NCBI RefSeq assembly: GCF_014199335.1
Contig: NZ_JACIJI010000002.1
Span: 248,001 to 312,000, forward strand
Length of the DNA stretch: 64,000 bases
From: Stakelama sediminis
Lineage (GTDB): Bacteria > Pseudomonadota > Alphaproteobacteria > Sphingomonadales > Sphingomonadaceae
Direction: 5' to 3'
The notes beneath the pieces were generated by a model, which had not been told where the DNA came from, ran no database searches, and saw only the letters and a program-made list of their open reading frames with translations. How positions within the stretch are numbered: the first letter of the stretch is position 1; each line of letters opens with the position of its first letter. This document shows positions 44,645 to 54,493 of this stretch, piece after piece. The position numbers and the translations under genes are program-made.

Positions 44645-47600
44645 TGGCGGAAGAACCTGTGTCCGTACCCGAAAGCCCGGAAGAAGGCGAAACCACCGTC
44701 GTATTCGAACGCCGTCCGCTGTGGCAGCGGATCGTAAAGTGGTTCGGGATCGTGCTTGCCGGGCTGGCGCTGCTGATCGTGCTGTTGCTGTTTGCGGTGA
44801 ACACCGACCCCGGCAAACGCTTTCTGGTGGACAAGATAAACGGGTTCAGCACTGCGTCGGGCCTGCAGGTAAAGGTCGGGCGGATCGACGGCTCGATTTA
44901 CGGCGCGATGACATTGCGCGACGTCCAGGTGTTGGACACCAAAGGGGTATTCGCCTCCTCGCCGAGCATTGCGCTCGACTGGCGCCCCTTTGCGTTCATC
45001 CACAAGCATGTCGATATCCGCAGCCTGACCAGTCCGTTGATCCGGTACAGCCGCAATCCGGTGCTGAAACCGACCCCGCCCAGTACCAAGAATTCACCGA
45101 TTCTACCCAATATCGATATCGACGTGAACCGGCTGGCGATCCAGCAGATTGATATCGGCGCGGCGGTGACGGGACAACGCCATGTCGCGCGTCTCGCCGG
45201 AACGGTGCATATCGCCAACCGGCGCGCGCAGATCGTTACGAATATGGCGACGCTGTCGGCACCCGGTGTAGCGGGGGGCGACCGGCTGGCGCTGAAACTG
45301 GATGCGGTTCCTGACGATAATAAACTCGACGTCGATCTGAAACTGCAGGCCCCTGCAAACGGGCTGATCGGCGGGATGGCCGGGCTGAAGAAACCTCTGG
45401 CACTGTCCGTCGACGGCAATGGAAGCTGGAAGGCATGGAACGGCACCATGTCCGGTACGCTGGGCGGCTCGTCGCTGGTCGATCTGCGCATTGCCGAACA
45501 GAATGGCCGGTTTCAGGTACGCGGCAATGCGCATCCCGGTCTTTATCTGACCGGCCCGGTCGAGCGGCTGACCGCGCCGCAACTCAACATCGCGCTGGAT
45601 GCCGCCGTCGATCAGCGGGTGGTCGATACGCAGTTGCGTCTGCGTTCCGATGCACTGGCTGTCTCGACTCAGGGGCAGGTCGATCTCGGCAACAGCATCT
45701 TCCATAATTTCAAGGTGCAGGCGCTGCTCCTGAAACCCGGTGCGATTGCCAGGAACCTGCGCGGCAACGCCGTGCGTGCGGCGGTGGCGCTGAACGGGCC
45801 GTTCAAAACGCCGACGGTGGATTACAAGCTGAGCGCCGCCGCGATCGGGTTCGGCGAAACCGTGGTGCAGCGGGTTGCCGCGGAGGGCAGGGCGACCGTC
45901 AATTCGGACCGTATTCTGGTTCCCATCCGGGCCAGTGCAGCGCGTGTGACCGGCGTCAATGCGGCTGCCGGGGGGCTGCTCACCAACGTAACCATCAATG
46001 GCGATCTGGCGATCAGCGGCACCACCATTCTGTCGGATAATCTCCATGTTCATTCAGACCATCTCGACGCCACGGCGATCATTGTCGCCGATACCGCAAA
46101 GGGACGCTATACTGGTGGCCTGAAAGGACGGATCAACGACTATCGCATCGACAGCGTCGGCATCCTCGACGTGCAGACCAATGCGGACCTCTACGCCGGG
46201 CGCAATGGAGGGTTTGGTGTCAGGGGCCGGATCGTCGCCCGGACACGCAAGATATTCAATCAGGGTGCGCGCAACTTCCTGGGCGGTAATGCCTATACGC
46301 GGGTGGATCTGGATTATACTCCGCAGGGGATTATCCAGTTTTCCAATCTCAGGCTGAATGCGCCGGATTTCCGGATTACCGGCGGATCGGGGCGCTATGA
46401 TCCCGCAGGTGCGTTGCTGGTCAACGCCGACGCCTATTCGAAGCAATATGGCCCGCTGCAACTGCGCGCAACCGGCAGTCTGACGAAGCCCGTTATTCTG
46501 CTACGCGCGGCCAAGCCGGGTGTCGGCATCGGCCTGGCCAATCTGGAAGCGCGCATTCGCGGCAATAACGGTGCGTATGCCGTGCAGGCAAAGGGCGACA
46601 CGAATTACGGTCCGTTCAATGCCGATGTTCTGGTGAGTACCGGCGGTCCCCTGACCGTCGATATTCGTAGCGGACGCTTTGCGGGTATGGATCTGGGCGG
46701 CCGGATTCGACAGACCGCCGCCGGCCCCTTTGCCGGGACGGTGACATTCAACGGCTCCGGGATCGACGGCAACGCGCAATTGAGCGCGGCAGGCAAGGTA
46801 CAGCGCGCCGTCATCGCGGCCAATGCCTCCAATGCAAAGATACCGGGGACAAGCGGTATCACCATCGGTCGTGCGATCATCAACGCCACCGCGACGCTCT
46901 ATCCCAACGGGCCCGAACTGGTCGGCGATGCGCAGATCGGTGCCTTTTCGATGGGGCAGAATTTCGTCATCCAGAAAGCGCGCGCCAAGATCAATTATCG
47001 CGGCGGCAGCGGCACGGCACAGCTTTATGCGACAGGGTCGTCCGGCGTACCCTTTGAAATCGCGGCGAATGCACAGCTTCAACCCAACCACTATCTCGTG
47101 GCGTTAAAGGGCAGCGGCAACGGCATCGGTTTCCATACGGTCAATCCGGCACGCATCAGCAAGGCAGCGGACGGCTATAAACTGGCGCCCACTACACTCG
47201 ATTTCGATAAGGGCAGTCTGCGTCTGGCCGGAAAATTCGGCAGCGCGATGTCGGTTCAGGCGCGCTTGCAGTCGATTGATCTGACGGCGATCAACGCCTT
47301 TATCCCGGGTCTCGGCGTCGGGGGTACGGCGACCGGCAGCCTCGACTTCAGTCAGGCGAGCAGCGGAGCATTCCCGCAGGCGACGGCGCGGCTGAACATT
47401 GCGAATTTCAGCCGGTCGAGCATCGCGACGGTATCCAAGGCAGTCGATATTGAATTCCTCGGCAAGCTGACCGCCAGTGGCGGCGATGCCCGCGCGCTGA
47501 TCAAGCGCGGCACGACTACGGTGGGCCGCATGGTCGCGACCCTGCAACCGCTGCCGCCGGGTACGGGATCATGGCAGACCCGGTTGATGGCGGCACCGTT

Positions 47601-48888
47601 GGGCGGCGGCATCCGCTATAACGGTCCGTCCGATGTGCTGTTTTCCTTTGCCGGTCTGGCGGATCAGCAATTGTCGGGACCGATTGCCGTGGCGGCCAAT
47701 TTTGCCGGACGCGTCCGCTCTCCGCAGTTGAGCGGCGTCATAAAGGCCACCAATCTGATCTATGAAAACGAAACCTATGGCACGCGCCTGACCAATCTCG
47801 CGATCGACGGTCGATTCAGCAACGATCGTCTGGTGTTGCAGTCGTTGAACGCCAAGGCGGGTGACGGCACGATATCGGCGCAGGGCAGTGTCGGCCTTGC
47901 CGCGGCCAACGGATTCCCGATCGATATTACTGCAAAGCTGGACAATGCTAGGCTTGCCCAAAGCGATTCACTCGGCGCGACGGCGACCGGCCAGCTTCAC
48001 GTTGTCCATCAGCCGGGGCAAAAGACGACTTCGATCAGCGGCGACATTTCCATACCGCAGGCGCGCTATGCAATTTCGCGGCAGGGTTCCGCGCAGGTGG
48101 CGCATCTCGACGGTGTGCGTCGCAAGGGACAAAAACCACCTGAACAAGCGAATGACAGCCAGAGCCTGCCCGGCCTGTTCAAGCTCGATATCCGCATCCA
48201 TGCCGATAATCAGCTTTATGTTTCCGGCATGGGCCTCGATTCCGAATGGCAGGCAAACATGCATGTCGGCGGCACGTCGGCGAATCCGAACGTTACCGGC
48301 ACCATGCAGGTCGTGCGCGGCACCTATTCCTTCGCCGGCAAGCGGTTCACGCTGACGCGCGGCGTCATCAGTTTCGAAGGGGGTCCGATCGGCAATCCGC
48401 AGCTCAATATTCAGGCGGATACCACCACGGACGATGTAACCGTCACCTTGAACATCACAGGTAGCGCGCAGAATCCGCAGATCAGCTTTACCTCCACGCC
48501 AGCATTGCCGCAGGATGAGGTGCTGTCGCGTTTGCTGTTTGGAAGCTCGGTGACCGACCTGTCGGCAACGCAGGCGATCCAGCTCGCGGCGGCGCTCAAC
48601 TCGTTGCGCGGCGGTGGGGGCGGATTGAACCCGCTGGGCAAGCTGCGTTCGGCGCTCGGGATCGATCAGTTGAAGATTCTCGGCAGCGACAAGACGACCG
48701 GGCGCGGTACCGCGCTTGCGGCGGGCAAATACATCACCAACGATATCTATGTCGAAATCATCACCGATGCGCGCGGCTTTACCGCCACCCAGATCGAGAT
48801 CTCGCTGACCAAGGCGCTCAGCATCCTGTCGCAAACCAGCTCGTTCGGCGGTTCGGGTGCGTCCCTGCGCTATTCGAAGGATTACTAA
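44644..48888 (+). CDS. tamB: Translocation and assembly module protein TamB
   Basis: A 1414-residue protein with a single N-terminal membrane helix (about residues 35-55, IVLAGLALLIVLLLFAV) and a very long beta-taco body that spans the periplasm. The C-terminal DUF490/TamB domain is clear (FTLTRGVISFEGGPIGNPQLNIQ, then ITGSAQNPQISFTSTPALPQDEVLSRLLFG). TamB binds TamA at the outer membrane and belongs to the AsmA-like bridge proteins now linked with moving phospholipids outward. ATG 44644 overlaps the tamA stop by one base, so the two are one translational unit. Confidence 0.92.
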   Translation: MAEEPVSVPESPEEGETTVVFERRPLWQRIVKWFGIVLAGLALLIVLLLFAVNTDPGKRFLVDKINGFSTASGLQVKVGRIDGSIYGAMTLRDVQVLDTKGVFASSPSIALDWRPFAFIHKHVDIRSLTSPLIRYSRNPVLKPTPPSTKNSPILPNIDIDVNRLAIQQIDIGAAVTGQRHVARLAGTVHIANRRAQIVTNMATLSAPGVAGGDRLALKLDAVPDDNKLDVDLKLQAPANGLIGGMAGLKKPLALSVDGNGSWKAWNGTMSGTLGGSSLVDLRIAEQNGRFQVRGNAHPGLYLTGPVERLTAPQLNIALDAAVDQRVVDTQLRLRSDALAVSTQGQVDLGNSIFHNFKVQALLLKPGAIARNLRGNAVRAAVALNGPFKTPTVDYKLSAAAIGFGETVVQRVAAEGRATVNSDRILVPIRASAARVTGVNAAAGGLLTNVTINGDLAISGTTILSDNLHVHSDHLDATAIIVADTAKGRYTGGLKGRINDYRIDSVGILDVQTNADLYAGRNGGFGVRGRIVARTRKIFNQGARNFLGGNAYTRVDLDYTPQGIIQFSNLRLNAPDFRITGGSGRYDPAGALLVNADAYSKQYGPLQLRATGSLTKPVILLRAAKPGVGIGLANLEARIRGNNGAYAVQAKGDTNYGPFNADVLVSTGGPLTVDIRSGRFAGMDLGGRIRQTAAGPFAGTVTFNGSGIDGNAQLSAAGKVQRAVIAANASNAKIPGTSGITIGRAIINATATLYPNGPELVGDAQIGAFSMGQNFVIQKARAKINYRGGSGTAQLYATGSSGVPFEIAANAQLQPNHYLVALKGSGNGIGFHTVNPARISKAADGYKLAPTTLDFDKGSLRLAGKFGSAMSVQARLQSIDLTAINAFIPGLGVGGTATGSLDFSQASSGAFPQATARLNIANFSRSSIATVSKAVDIEFLGKLTASGGDARALIKRGTTTVGRMVATLQPLPPGTGSWQTRLMAAPLGGGIRYNGPSDVLFSFAGLADQQLSGPIAVAANFAGRVRSPQLSGVIKATNLIYENETYGTRLTNLAIDGRFSNDRLVLQSLNAKAGDGTISAQGSVGLAAANGFPIDITAKLDNARLAQSDSLGATATGQLHVVHQPGQKTTSISGDISIPQARYAISRQGSAQVAHLDGVRRKGQKPPEQANDSQSLPGLFKLDIRIHADNQLYVSGMGLDSEWQANMHVGGTSANPNVTGTMQVVRGTYSFAGKRFTLTRGVISFEGGPIGNPQLNIQADTTTDDVTVTLNITGSAQNPQISFTSTPALPQDEVLSRLLFGSSVTDLSATQAIQLAAALNSLRGGGGGLNPLGKLRSALGIDQLKILGSDKTTGRGTALAAGKYITNDIYVEIITDARGFTATQIEISLTKALSILSQTSSFGGSGASLRYSKDY

Positions 48889-48938
48889 CGCACTTTCCTA
48901 ATGCGGACGGCTGGCATATCCTTGGACGGGGAGAGGAT

Positions 48939-50432
48939 ATGGGTATCGAACATTTCGATGTGGTGGTGGTCGGGGCCGGTCTTTCGGGCGTCGGCGCTGG
49001 CTGGCATTTGCAGCATCGGTGTCCGGATCGCAGTTATGTGATCCTGGAATCGCGTGCGGAAATGGGTGGAACCTGGGACTTGTTTCGCTATCCGGGCATC
49101 CGCTCGGATTCCGACATGCATACACTGGGCTATTCCTTTCGGCCGTGGACGGAAGAGAAAGCGATTGCCGATGGTCGGTCTATTCTGAACTATATTCGCG
49201 ATACCGCGCGGGAATACGGCATCGATCGGCATATCCGCTATCAGCATCGCGTGGTGCAGGCCGAATGGTCGAGCGACGAAGCGATATGGCTCGTCGAAAC
49301 CGAAGCCGGGGAAAGCGGGGAGCGTAAACGTTTCTCCTGCCGCTTTCTCTATATGTGCTCAGGCTATTATAATTACGCAAAGGGGCATGCTCCCGACTTT
49401 GCGGGCAGCGAAACCTTCAAGGGCCAGATCATCCATCCGCAATTCTGGCCGGAGCAGTGCGACTATGCGGGCAAGCGCATCGTCGTGATCGGCAGTGGCG
49501 CGACGGCGGTGACGCTGGTGCCAGAACTGGCCAGGGACGCAGGCCATGTGACGATGTTGCAGCGATCGCCTACTTATATCGTCGCACGACCTGCTCAGGA
49601 TAAAGTCGCCAACTGGCTGCGCGGGCATCTGCCGCGCAAACTGGCCTATGGCGTCACCCGCTGGAAAAACGTGCTGTTGCAGCAGTTCTTCTATCGCCTC
49701 GCCCGCAAGAAACCCGAAAAAGCCAAAGAGCGCCTGATCGGCATGGTGCGCGATGCGCTGGGCCCCGATCATGATGTCGATACGCATTTCACGCCGAGCT
49801 ATCACCCATGGGACCAGCGGTTGTGCCTGATCCCCGATGCGGACATGTTCGATGCAATTCGAGAGGGCAGGGCATCGGTAGAAACAGGGCATATTGAACG
49901 TTTCACCGAAAACGGCATTCTGCTCAAATCCGGAAAGCTGCTGGAAGCGGACATGATCGTCACGGCGACGGGGCTGGAGCTGCAATTAATGGGCGGGGCC
50001 GAAATCAGCGTCGACGGACACCGGGTAAATCCGGCTGAAAGGCTGAATTACAAGGGGCTGATGCTGTCCGACGTTCCCAATATGGCGTTCTGCTTTGGCT
50101 ATACCAACGCATCATGGACACTGAAGGCCGATCTCAGTTCGGCCTATATGTGCCGGCTGCTCAATACGATGAAGACACGCGGGCTGAGGCAATGCACGCC
50201 GCGATTCGAAGGAAAAGTCGATACCGCTCCCCTCATCGATTTCAGCTCAGGCTATGTCCGGCGGGCGCTGGACCGACTGCCGAAACAGGGAACGGTGAAG
50301 CCCTGGCGGTTGCATCAGAACTATCTGCTCGACCTGCTGGCGCTGCGATACGGATCGGTGGACGACCATATGGCCTTTTCCAACCCCGTCCCGGAACCGG
50401 ATGACAGCAATAAGAAGGTAATTGCCGCCTGA
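48939..50432 (+). CDS. Flavin-containing Baeyer-Villiger-type monooxygenase
   Basis: A 497-residue class B flavoprotein monooxygenase. The FAD Rossmann motif GAGLSGVG lies near residue 12, the NADPH motif GSGATA near 184, and between them the Baeyer-Villiger fingerprint F160-x-G-x3-H-x3-W170 (FKGQIIHPQFWP). Such enzymes use NADPH and oxygen to turn ketones into esters or lactones, or to oxygenate heteroatoms. The substrate is unknown; sphingomonads use relatives for cyclic ketones and terpenoids. GGGGAGAGG precedes ATG 48939. It is a single gene with no pathway partners beside it. Confidence 0.88.
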   Translation: MGIEHFDVVVVGAGLSGVGAGWHLQHRCPDRSYVILESRAEMGGTWDLFRYPGIRSDSDMHTLGYSFRPWTEEKAIADGRSILNYIRDTAREYGIDRHIRYQHRVVQAEWSSDEAIWLVETEAGESGERKRFSCRFLYMCSGYYNYAKGHAPDFAGSETFKGQIIHPQFWPEQCDYAGKRIVVIGSGATAVTLVPELARDAGHVTMLQRSPTYIVARPAQDKVANWLRGHLPRKLAYGVTRWKNVLLQQFFYRLARKKPEKAKERLIGMVRDALGPDHDVDTHFTPSYHPWDQRLCLIPDADMFDAIREGRASVETGHIERFTENGILLKSGKLLEADMIVTATGLELQLMGGAEISVDGHRVNPAERLNYKGLMLSDVPNMAFCFGYTNASWTLKADLSSAYMCRLLNTMKTRGLRQCTPRFEGKVDTAPLIDFSSGYVRRALDRLPKQGTVKPWRLHQNYLLDLLALRYGSVDDHMAFSNPVPEPDDSNKKVIAA

Positions 50433-50433
50433 G

Positions 50434-50484
50434 CCTGCACGCAACGGTTTATTCTGCGGCGCAGCAACGCTAACACCGTGCAGG
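50434..50484 (+). terminator. Inverted repeat between the monooxygenase gene and otsB
   Basis: CCTGCACG (50434-50441) and CGTGCAGG (50477-50484) are exact complements and enclose a second small hairpin (CTGC-GGC-GCAG). The structure begins right after the monooxygenase stop and has no T run, so it may be an mRNA end or part of the otsB leader. Confidence 0.35.
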
Positions 50485-50507
50485 TGGTAGCAAAGGCAAT
50501 CAGCGCA

Positions 50508-51287
50508 ATGAACGACGCCGCGGGCAATATGCCGCGACAGTCCCGCATGGGACCACTTAATCCGCCGCCCGAAACCTTGTTGGAGGGGGCGAGCCTGTTT
50601 CTCGATTTTGACGGTACACTGGTTGAAATCGCCACGCGACCCGACGGGGTTCGCGTCGATGCAGGGTTACGCGACCTGATCCATTCCCTTGCCGGCGCGC
50701 TCGACGGTCGGCTGGCGATCGTCAGCGGACGTCCGGTTGACGCGATTGCGGAATTTCTGGGCGAAGGGTTTGCGATCAGCGGCAGTCATGGCATCGAAAT
50801 GCGCTGGGCGGACGGGCATTGTGAGGCACCGCCGCGTCCCGACAGCCTGCCCCATGTCCGTGCGGAAATGCAGCGCTTTGCCGCGACCAATTCCGGGGTT
50901 CTGGTCGAGGATAAGCCGTTCGGCGCTGGACTGCACTATCGCGAGGCTCCCGAGCTTGAACCGCAGGCGCGAGCCCTTGCTGAAAGGCTGGCGCAGGAAA
51001 CGGGACTTTACCTTCAGGCAGGCAAGATGGTCTTTGAACTTCGCGTCGAAGGGCATGACAAGGGAACAGCGATCACCCGGTTCATGAACAGTGCGCCCTT
51101 TCACGGCCACCGGCCGATATTTCTGGGCGATGACGTAACCGACGAGGATGGTTTTGAAGCGGTCGTGGCCATGGGCGGTGCCGGGGTGCTGATCGGTGCC
51201 GAACGGCAGACCCATGCCGAATACCGGCTGGAAGATGTAGGCATGACGCTGGCTTGGCTGGCAAAGGCGATGGAGGTGCTGCGTTGA
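50508..51287 (+). CDS. otsB: Trehalose-6-phosphate phosphatase
   Basis: A 259-residue HAD-family phosphatase that removes phosphate from trehalose-6-phosphate. The HAD nucleophile is D33 in LDFDGTLVE; motif II is in AIVSGRPVD, and motif IV is in FLGDDVTDEDGF. The start is not certain: GTG 50478, ATG 50508 (chosen) and later ATGs all share the frame and none has a strong ribosome-binding site. It overlaps the GH15 gene by four bases and stands first in the otsB-GH15-otsA unit. The trehalose made would serve as an osmolyte and stress protectant. Confidence 0.9.
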   Translation: MNDAAGNMPRQSRMGPLNPPPETLLEGASLFLDFDGTLVEIATRPDGVRVDAGLRDLIHSLAGALDGRLAIVSGRPVDAIAEFLGEGFAISGSHGIEMRWADGHCEAPPRPDSLPHVRAEMQRFAATNSGVLVEDKPFGAGLHYREAPELEPQARALAERLAQETGLYLQAGKMVFELRVEGHDKGTAITRFMNSAPFHGHRPIFLGDDVTDEDGFEAVVAMGGAGVLIGAERQTHAEYRLEDVGMTLAWLAKAMEVLR

Positions 51288-53083
51288 GCCAGCCGAATAT
51301 GGATTTGTGGCCGATCGGCAATTGTCAGGTGGCGGGCCTGGTCGATCGTCACGCGCGACTGGTCTGGGGATGCGTTCCCCGATTTGACGGCGATCCGGCT
51401 TTCTCCTCACTGCTGGACGGCGGCGATCCGGCAGATTCCGATTCCAATGGCCTGTGGGCAATAGAGCTGGAAGAATGTCAAAGCGTGGAGCAGGAGTATA
51501 TTCGCAATACCCCGATCCTGCGCAGTGTCCTGACCGACGCGCATGGCAGCGCGGTTGAGATCATCGACTTTTGTCCACGCTTTCAGCGGCTGGGCCGGAC
51601 CTATCGCCCGGTTTCCTTCACCCGGATCGTGCGCCCGGTTTGCGGTAGCCCGCGTATTCGCATGCGTTTGCGGCCCACGCGAGGATGGGGTGATCCGACG
51701 GTACGACAAACCAACGGTTCCAATCATATCCGCTATCTGCTCGACGGGCTTCAGCTCCGATTGACCACCAATGCGCCGGTCGGGCTGGTTCAGGAAGAGC
51801 GGGTGTTTCGCGTCGAGAAACCGCTCCATTTCTTCCTTGGACCGGACGAGAGTTTCGCTGGCAATATCGCCACCAGTGTCGAAGAGATGCTAAACTACAC
51901 CATCCATCACTGGCAGGACTGGGCGCGAGGTCTTGCCACGCCGTTTGAGTGGCAGGATGTGGTGATCCGCTGCGCGATTACGCTGAAGCTGTGCCAGTAT
52001 GAGGAAACCGGCGCGATTGTCGCGGCGCTGACAACCTCTATTCCCGAACATGCCGGGTCCGAACGCAACTGGGACTATCGCTTCTGCTGGATTCGGGACG
52101 CCTATTATACCGTTCAGGCGCTGAACCGCGTCGGCGCACTGGATGTGCTGGAGGGCTATCTCGGCTATCTGCGCAACATCGTCGATGAGGCGAAGGGCGG
52201 CTATATTCAGCCGCTCTATGGCGTATTGGGGGAATCAACCCTGGTGGAAAATGTCGCCCCCCGGCTGGCGGGCTATCGCGGGCAGGGGCCGGTACGCGTC
52301 GGCAATCAGGCATATGAACAGGTACAGCATGATGCCTATGGCCAGATCGTGCTGTCGAATGTTCAGGCGTTTTTCGATCACCGCCTGTTCCGCATGGCAG
52401 GGCGAGAGGATTTCGAATCGCTCGAACGTATCGGCGAACGGGCGTGGGAACTTTATAACAAGCCCGACGCAGGCTTGTGGGAATTGCGGACGCGGCAGTC
52501 GGTGCATACCTATTCCGCTGCGATGTGCTGGGCCGCCTGCGACCGGCTGGCCAATGCCGCCGAACGCCTGGGCATGCCTGAGCGGCAGAAATTCTGGGAC
52601 GACCGCGCGTCGACCATGCGCGAAACCATCGAGCGTGAGGCATGGCGCGAAGAGACCAATCGGATGTCAGCCACCTTTTCCGGTGACGATCTGGATGCGA
52701 GCTTGCTCCAGCTTTTGGAATTGCGGTTCCTGTCGCCGGACGATCCGCGGTTCAAAGGGACTCTGGAGGCGACCGAAGCCGGGTTGCGGCGTGGATCGCA
52801 CATGCTGCGCTATGCGACCGAGGACGATTTCGGCCTGCCCGAAACGGCCTTCAACGTCTGCACTTTCTGGCTGATCGAGGCACTGCATTTCACCGGACGG
52901 AACGCAGACGCCCGCGAGTTGTTTGAAGAGATGTTGGCGCGAAGGACCGCGGCCGGTTTGCTGTCGGAGGATATCGATCCCGTGACCGGGGAATTGTGGG
53001 GCAATTATCCGCAGACCTATTCTCTGGTCGGCATGATCAACTGTGCGGTCCTGCTAAGCAAACCGTGGAGTGCGATCCGATGA
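51284..53083 (+). CDS. GH15 family glucoamylase/trehalase-like protein
   Basis: A 599-residue cytoplasmic protein of the GH15 (alpha/alpha)6 barrel type with the N-terminal beta-sandwich seen in bacterial members. Family marks are ERNWDYRFCWIRDAYYTVQAL with the catalytic acid region, NQAYEQVQHDAYGQI, and SEDIDPVTGELWGNYPQTYS with the catalytic base glutamate. GH15 includes glucoamylases and bacterial trehalases; lying between otsB and otsA it could recycle trehalose or use a glucan in balance with trehalose synthesis. The start is TTG 51284, six bases after GGAGGT, overlapping the otsB stop (TTGA); ATG 51299 is the alternative. Confidence 0.86.
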   Translation: MSQPNMDLWPIGNCQVAGLVDRHARLVWGCVPRFDGDPAFSSLLDGGDPADSDSNGLWAIELEECQSVEQEYIRNTPILRSVLTDAHGSAVEIIDFCPRFQRLGRTYRPVSFTRIVRPVCGSPRIRMRLRPTRGWGDPTVRQTNGSNHIRYLLDGLQLRLTTNAPVGLVQEERVFRVEKPLHFFLGPDESFAGNIATSVEEMLNYTIHHWQDWARGLATPFEWQDVVIRCAITLKLCQYEETGAIVAALTTSIPEHAGSERNWDYRFCWIRDAYYTVQALNRVGALDVLEGYLGYLRNIVDEAKGGYIQPLYGVLGESTLVENVAPRLAGYRGQGPVRVGNQAYEQVQHDAYGQIVLSNVQAFFDHRLFRMAGREDFESLERIGERAWELYNKPDAGLWELRTRQSVHTYSAAMCWAACDRLANAAERLGMPERQKFWDDRASTMRETIEREAWREETNRMSATFSGDDLDASLLQLLELRFLSPDDPRFKGTLEATEAGLRRGSHMLRYATEDDFGLPETAFNVCTFWLIEALHFTGRNADARELFEEMLARRTAAGLLSEDIDPVTGELWGNYPQTYSLVGMINCAVLLSKPWSAIR

Positions 53084-54480
53084 ACCGACTGATCATTATT
53101 TCCAACCGGGTTTCCGCACCAAAGGATTCCAATTCAGGCGCGCAAGGGGGCCTGGCCGTCGCGCTGAGTGCCGCACTGCGGGAGAATGGCGGCATCTGGT
53201 TCGGCTGGTCCGGCGACACGGTGGAACAGTTTACCGGCCAGATCAATTTTGAGCGCCGGTCGGGCGTTACCGTCGCGACGGTCGATCTGGAAGAGCATGA
53301 TATTGAAGAATATTATGAAGGCTATGCCAATCGCACGCTGTGGCCGTTATTTCATTATCGCATCGACCTTGCCGAATATGAGCGGGAGTTTGCCGGGGGT
53401 TATCAGCGCGTTAATCATCGCTTTGCCGACACGGTTCGGCCGCTGATCGACCCGGAGGATGTGATCTGGATTCAGGACTATCACATGTTTCCGCTGGGAC
53501 AGGATTTGCGCGATCGTGGTTGTAACAACCGGATCGGCTTTTTCCTGCATATTCCCTGGCCGCCGCGCCGGTTACTGAATACCCTGCCCGAAGCGGCTGA
53601 TCTGGCGAAAACCCTGTTCGCCTATGACGTGATCGGCTTCCATACTCAGGAGTGGCTGGAATCGTTCCGTGATTTTGCGACCCAGGATCTGGGGGCCGAA
53701 CTGCTGGATGGCGGGCGGTTGAAACTGGGCGATCGGGTGGTGCATGCGCTTGCCGCGCCGATCGGTATTGACTGCAAGGAGTTCGTCGAAGGCGCGAACA
53801 GTCCGACCGCGCGACTCGCTTATCGCCAGATGCGGGACAGTTCCAACGGTCGCGATCTGATCGTCGGGGTTGACCGTCTTGATTATTCCAAGGGGCTGGA
53901 AGAGCGGTTTCGCGGCTATGAGCGGTTTCTGGAAACGCATCCGGAAGAGCGCAAAGAAGTTTTCTTGCTGCAAATTGCACCACCGTCGCGCGCCACGGTG
54001 GAAAGCTATCAGAAAATCCGATCGACGCTGGAAGGACTGGCCGGGCATATCAACGGCGCCTATTCGGATGTCGACTGGACGCCGATCCGATATGTCAATC
54101 AGGGCTATCCGCGCGATCAGCTTGCCGGCATTTATCGGGCCGCGCGGATCGGACTGGTGACGCCGCTACGCGACGGTATGAATCTGGTGGCGAAGGAATA
54201 TGTGGCCGCACAGGATCCGGAAGATCCCGGCGTACTGATCCTGTCGCGCTTTGCCGGCGCCGCTGAACAGCTTGGCAACGGCGCGGTGCTGGTCAATCCG
54301 TACAGCGCGGAGGAAATGTCCGATGCGATCGTGCAGGCATTGCGGATGAGCCGCGACGAGCGCATCGCGCGCTGGCGCCCGATGATGGACAATGTCGAGC
54401 AGGAAGACGTGATCTGGTGGCGCAAGCGCTTTACGGATGCCCTGCTGGATACAGCTAAGGCCGAAACTGCTGCGGCATAA
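53080..54480 (+). CDS. otsA: Alpha,alpha-trehalose-phosphate synthase
   Basis: A 466-residue GT20 enzyme that joins UDP-glucose and glucose-6-phosphate into trehalose-6-phosphate. N-terminal block IIISNRVSAPKD and GGLAVALSAAL form the glucose-6-phosphate and loop region; VIWIQDYHMFPLGQDL, FFLHIPWPP, and GVDRLDYSKGLEERF are family signatures, with donor-site DGMNLVAKEYVAAQ near the C-terminus. ATG 53080 overlaps the GH15 stop by four bases (ATGA), so the three genes are translationally coupled. The inverted gene order (phosphatase first, synthase last) with a GH15 gene between them is notable. Confidence 0.95.
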   Translation: MNRLIIISNRVSAPKDSNSGAQGGLAVALSAALRENGGIWFGWSGDTVEQFTGQINFERRSGVTVATVDLEEHDIEEYYEGYANRTLWPLFHYRIDLAEYEREFAGGYQRVNHRFADTVRPLIDPEDVIWIQDYHMFPLGQDLRDRGCNNRIGFFLHIPWPPRRLLNTLPEAADLAKTLFAYDVIGFHTQEWLESFRDFATQDLGAELLDGGRLKLGDRVVHALAAPIGIDCKEFVEGANSPTARLAYRQMRDSSNGRDLIVGVDRLDYSKGLEERFRGYERFLETHPEERKEVFLLQIAPPSRATVESYQKIRSTLEGLAGHINGAYSDVDWTPIRYVNQGYPRDQLAGIYRAARIGLVTPLRDGMNLVAKEYVAAQDPEDPGVLILSRFAGAAEQLGNGAVLVNPYSAEEMSDAIVQALRMSRDERIARWRPMMDNVEQEDVIWWRKRFTDALLDTAKAETAAA

Positions 54481-54493
54481 GGCGTTTTCTGCT

